DNA from: Fusicatenibacter sp. | Lineage (GTDB): Bacteria; Bacillota; Clostridia; Lachnospirales; Lachnospiraceae | Assembly: GCA_017887445.1 (NCBI GenBank) | Contig: JAGHIA010000154.1 | Location: forward strand, 1 to 44,360 | Length of the DNA: 44,360 nucleotides | Reading direction: 5' to 3' | Shown here: positions 41,867 to 44,360 of the stretch, one piece after another | Position numbering within the stretch: the stretch's first letter is position 1 | How the letters are laid out: each line of letters begins with the position of its first letter | The notes under the pieces: model-generated | What the model was told of the DNA's origin: nothing | The model's database searches: none | The model's input: only the letters and a program-made list of their open reading frames with translations | Made by a program: the position numbers and the translations under genes

Positions 41867-43547
41867 CCAGCATGATCTTGCAGCGTTTTTTATAGCAAGC
41901 GATTCCATATTTCAGAATATGCCCGATCCCTTCCGTCAGAAGTTCTTCTTCGTAGTGTTTCCTCTCAATTTGTTTCAATGCCTTTTTGCAGGCGGCCTCC
42001 AGGTTGCCATCTTCTGCATATTTCACTTCAATGACAATCCCCATTTCTTCATCCTCACTTCGCACAAGGATATCACTATATCCCTCGCCGGATTCTTCGT
42101 TGGAAGAGATGATCCAGGTATCTTTATACCCCAAAAGGCCCAGAAGGATACCGTGATAGAAGTTTTCCTTTGTCGGTCTTTTTGCGAAACTATCCCGGAT
42201 GCTGATGGTTTTTCGTAAGTAATCTGAAAATCCCTTTTCAGCATTTTGGGCGTCTCCTTTTTGCAGGGCGCAGCAAAAAGCATTTACAGCATCCCCGTTC
42301 TTTTTGATGTTTTCTTTGAAAAGTTCCATAATCTGTTCTGTGAAAATCTCTCGTATCTCCAGATTTGGAATGGCCAGGTAAAAACTTTTTCTTTCTGCTT
42401 TTTGGCGCTGCGTGAGATAACCTGTGGTAAAAAGGATACTCCAGATATTATCGATAGAATGATACATATCCTGATAGGTTAGTTCCTGATGGATTTCTTT
42501 TTTTATAGTCTCTCCCGCAACAAGCCGTTCAATCTCATTTTTTGTCGTACCAATCTCTGCCTTTTGGATAAATTTTCTTACCGCCTCATTACTGCTGGTG
42601 TTGGACCAATAGTTCTGTGGCAGCGCATCGGGATCGGCTCGCAGTTCATCACAATAATTGACAACATCCCATGGACAATACACATCCACATTGCCAAAAC
42701 GATACCCATCATACCATTCCCTGACGGCTTCATAATTCTGAGAAAGGTCATAATATTCCAAGAGCTTTCGTACTTCATCGTCCGTAAAGCCAAAATACTT
42801 ATCAAACCGCACGTCCGTCACAGACAAAACCTTCAGATTGTTTAATCCGGTAAAAACACTTTCTTTTGAGATACGCATACAGCCAGTCAGAACCGCTAAT
42901 TCCAGACTGTCATTGGTTTTCAAGGCCTGCTGAAACAGATTTCGGATCAGAACGATCATCGGTTCATAATACCCTTGATCAAAGGCTTTTGATAATGGCA
43001 CATCGTATTCGTCAATCAAAAGGATGGCTTTTTGCCTGTGATGCTTTTCCAACAGTTCAGATAAAACTTTTAAACTGCTGTACAAAACGGCCTCGCTCAT
43101 ATCTTGACGGAGCAAGGCGGTGTATGCGTCCTTATCATAAGAAGTAAGACGGTCACTGGTCAGGAGATATTGAAATCGCCGTGCCTCTCCATTGATGATC
43201 TGAACGGCCAATTCCCGTGCCGTATCAAAAGAACCTGCGTCAATTCCTTTCAAGGATATGGAAATTACCGGGAATTTCCCCATAAATTTTTCGCATAAAG
43301 AAATCTCATTTGAAATTGCCAGTCCATGAAAGATTTCCTTTCTGTTTTCCAGCTCAAAGAAATTTTTCAGCATACTCATGGTTAAAGATTTTCCGAATCT
43401 TCTCGGTCGGGTAAACAACGTTACCTTTCCAGGGTTTTCAAGCAGTTCCCGGATCAATCCGGTTTTATCTACATAGTAAAATCCTTTTGTCCGGATTTCT
43501 TCGAAGTTTTCGATACCGATTGGGAGTTTCTTCTTTCCGGCGTCCAT
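41856..43547 (-). CDS. AAA-ATPase / PD-(D/E)XK nuclease-like protein (DUF1703 type), copy 2
   Basis: 563 residues, clear paralogue of copy 1: Walker A TRPRRFGKS (47-54), Walker B KAILLIDEYDVPL, LELAVLTGCMRISKESVFTG, and PD-(D/E)XK residues in YSDILVR and IVIEVKYAED. Both active centres look intact. AAGGAG precedes the ATG. The C-terminus (KIMLAHI) ends in the element E repeat. Function unknown; reported family members are numerous in gut anaerobes. Confidence 0.88.
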   Translation of the reverse strand: MDAGKKKLPIGIENFEEIRTKGFYYVDKTGLIRELLENPGKVTLFTRPRRFGKSLTMSMLKNFFELENRKEIFHGLAISNEISLCEKFMGKFPVISISLKGIDAGSFDTARELAVQIINGEARRFQYLLTSDRLTSYDKDAYTALLRQDMSEAVLYSSLKVLSELLEKHHRQKAILLIDEYDVPLSKAFDQGYYEPMIVLIRNLFQQALKTNDSLELAVLTGCMRISKESVFTGLNNLKVLSVTDVRFDKYFGFTDDEVRKLLEYYDLSQNYEAVREWYDGYRFGNVDVYCPWDVVNYCDELRADPDALPQNYWSNTSSNEAVRKFIQKAEIGTTKNEIERLVAGETIKKEIHQELTYQDMYHSIDNIWSILFTTGYLTQRQKAERKSFYLAIPNLEIREIFTEQIMELFKENIKKNGDAVNAFCCALQKGDAQNAEKGFSDYLRKTISIRDSFAKRPTKENFYHGILLGLLGYKDTWIISSNEESGEGYSDILVRSEDEEMGIVIEVKYAEDGNLEAACKKALKQIERKHYEEELLTEGIGHILKYGIACYKKRCKIMLAHI

Positions 43548-43760
43548 TTGCTCCTTCTCCTTTTTTCGTGATGCGCAGATAACGTATTGTAACAGTTCAG
43601 CTTGCTTGCAAATATTATATTTATTATAACAGAAAACGCGTGCAAAACCTACCTTTTCTTTTCGACAGGCAATATCTGCAGGAACAGTTCAGTTACTGTT
43701 CACTCGTGCCTCGCAAACAGTAACATTCGCGGGATCATTTAAAGTTTTGCTACACAAAAA

Positions 43761-43830
43761 GAGCCCCGCTCACACCTGAATCATGTTCTCGCGCCGCAAA
43801 CAGCAAGTGTTTGCGGCTGACCCGTGAACA
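43761..43830. repeat. Dispersed repeat family D, copy 2
   Basis: GAGCCCCGCTCACACCTGAA then a GCCGCAAACA hairpin around GCAAG. Matches 37006-37074, although the loop and outer stem have diverged. Confidence 0.7.
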
Positions 43831-43841
43831 GTAACACAGTT

Positions 43842-43873
43842 CAGTCTGCCACGCAGACCGTATGAAAACGTAG
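43842..43873 (+). repeat. Dispersed repeat family B, copy 4
   Basis: CAGTCTGC / GCAGACC stem, shortened, followed by GTATGAAAACGTAG exactly as in copy 1. A family A remnant (GTAACACAGTTCAG) abuts it upstream. Confidence 0.75.
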
Positions 43874-43918
43874 CATTTACAAATATTCGCGAAAATTTGA
43901 AAATTAATAAAATTTATG

Positions 43919-43947
43919 TTGACAGATGGTAAAAGGAGTGATATGAT
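43919..43947 (+). promoter_or_regulatory. rRNA operon promoter P1
   Basis: TTGACA (43919-43924), 17 bases, TATGAT (43942-43947), behind an AT-rich block. CCGAGACAGGAAAC follows 13 bases after the -10. Confidence 0.85.
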
Positions 43948-44105
43948 AACTGAGCTGTCACCGAGACAGGAAACTATGCAGGGATTTCTACCTGAAAGAA
44001 ACATGGACCAGGGACGGAAGAAAGGCACTTGATTTAAGAACGCCGGAACGTTCGGGGACATATAATATAGGAAAAGAAAAACTGCAAAAATTCTTGAAAA
44101 AGTTG

Positions 44106-44134
44106 TTGACAGACACAAGACAATGTGATAAGAT
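44106..44134 (+). promoter_or_regulatory. rRNA operon promoter P2
   Basis: TTGACA (44106-44111), 17 bases, TAAGAT (44129-44134), preceded by CTTGAAAAAGTTG. CTGAGGACAGGAAAC follows 11 bases after the -10. Confidence 0.85.
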
Positions 44135-44220
44135 ACAAAAGTTCGCTGAGGACAGGAAACGACACGAAGCGGCATGAGAGTTTTGAAAATCGAAACTCAA
44201 AAAACTTTTGAAAAAAGTTC

Positions 44221-44249
44221 TTGACAAGCACAGCTGCTTATGATAAACT
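44221..44249 (+). promoter_or_regulatory. rRNA operon promoter P3
   Basis: TTGACA (44221-44226), 17 bases, TAAACT (44244-44249), preceded by CTTTTGAAAAAAGTTC, nearly the same upstream block as P2. CTGAGGCAGGAAC follows 13 bases after the -10. Confidence 0.83.
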
Positions 44250-44360
44250 AAGCGAGTTGCTGCTGAGGCAGGAACGGCTCCTGAAAAACGGAGCGGACCT
44301 TGATAACTGAACAGTGAAACACATCCTCGAAAGTTCTGAAGTTAAATTCAAAACGATCGA
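44250..44360 (+). other. Probable rRNA operon leader
   Basis: CCTTGATAACTGAACAGTGA and the following bases resemble the leader that precedes 16S rRNA in Lachnospiraceae. No mature rRNA sequence is reached; the AGAGTTTGATC start of 16S would be expected shortly past the window. The call is inferred from the three promoters and this leader. Confidence 0.7.

Larger units (their letters stand above)
43548..43918. other. Intergenic region with repeat remnants
   Basis: No gene seen. It holds a half family A (43589-43604), an AT-rich stretch (43606-43635) that could contain the minus-strand promoter of the preceding gene, an A-like palindrome GAACAG/CTGTTC (43682-43701), family D (43761-43830) and family B (43842-43873). 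Confidence 0.6.

Noticed and set aside
4491-43873. CRISPR array
   Set aside because: The repeats are scattered over tens of kilobases in different combinations, not regularly spaced with unique spacers, and no cas genes are present.
1-44360. tRNA genes
   Set aside because: No TTCGAATCC-type T-arm with matching acceptor stem was noticed by eye; a tRNAscan run would settle this.

Overview
The window looks like a chromosomal segment from a Gram-positive anaerobe of the Lachnospiraceae (Clostridia). This is inferred from the S11-S4-RpoA-L17 cluster, a type III glutamine synthetase, strong AGGAGG ribosome binding sites, sigma-A type promoters, and the paired AAA/PD-(D/E)XK genes common in gut Clostridia. 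No species can be named from sequence alone.

Layout. 1-2475: end of the ribosomal/RNA polymerase operon (rpsK 3' end, rpsD, rpoA, rplQ, terminator). 2552-8033: metabolic genes (lipid kinase, class II fructose-bisphosphate aldolase, glnN, a divergent WecG/TagA-like protein). 8524-14030: a PucR/CdaR-type regulator, ftsE-ftsX, an S41 protease and a DegV protein. 14390-19090: an operon of a small membrane methyltransferase-like protein, a GH3-family adenylating enzyme and a membrane GGDEF/HD-GYP protein. 19265-20218: a membrane-anchored FKBP and a 57-residue unknown. 20257-35637: a glycan-use region with AraC and LacI regulators, a GH2 glycosidase, a GH127-type beta-L-arabinofuranosidase, a lipoprotein binding protein with two permeases, and a large probable carbohydrate-active protein. 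No transporter ATPase is present, so a shared ATPase is probably used. The glycosidases lack signal peptides, so imported oligosaccharides are probably cut in the cytoplasm. 35698-43547: an M24 aminopeptidase, an aldose epimerase, and uvrB flanked by two paralogous AAA/PD-(D/E)XK genes. 43919-44360: three tandem strong promoters and a leader typical of an rRNA operon, with 16S rRNA presumably starting just past the window.

The most unusual content is between the genes. Intergenic spaces carry a mosaic of palindromic repeat families: a 27-29 bp palindrome (family A, eight full copies plus several partial or half copies, with covarying arms), a stem-loop ending in GTATGAAAACRTAG (family B, four copies), GCTTCGCGA-cored stem-loops (C, three copies), GCTCACACCTGA stem-loops (D, two copies) and a TTTGAAAATTCATTCC element (E, two copies). 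There are also single large fold-backs, including a 263 bp cloverleaf-like element after glnN and a 147 bp MITE-like element with a flanking TATCAA repeat inside the degV 5' leader. No transposase is visible here. These families are the best candidate for something undescribed.
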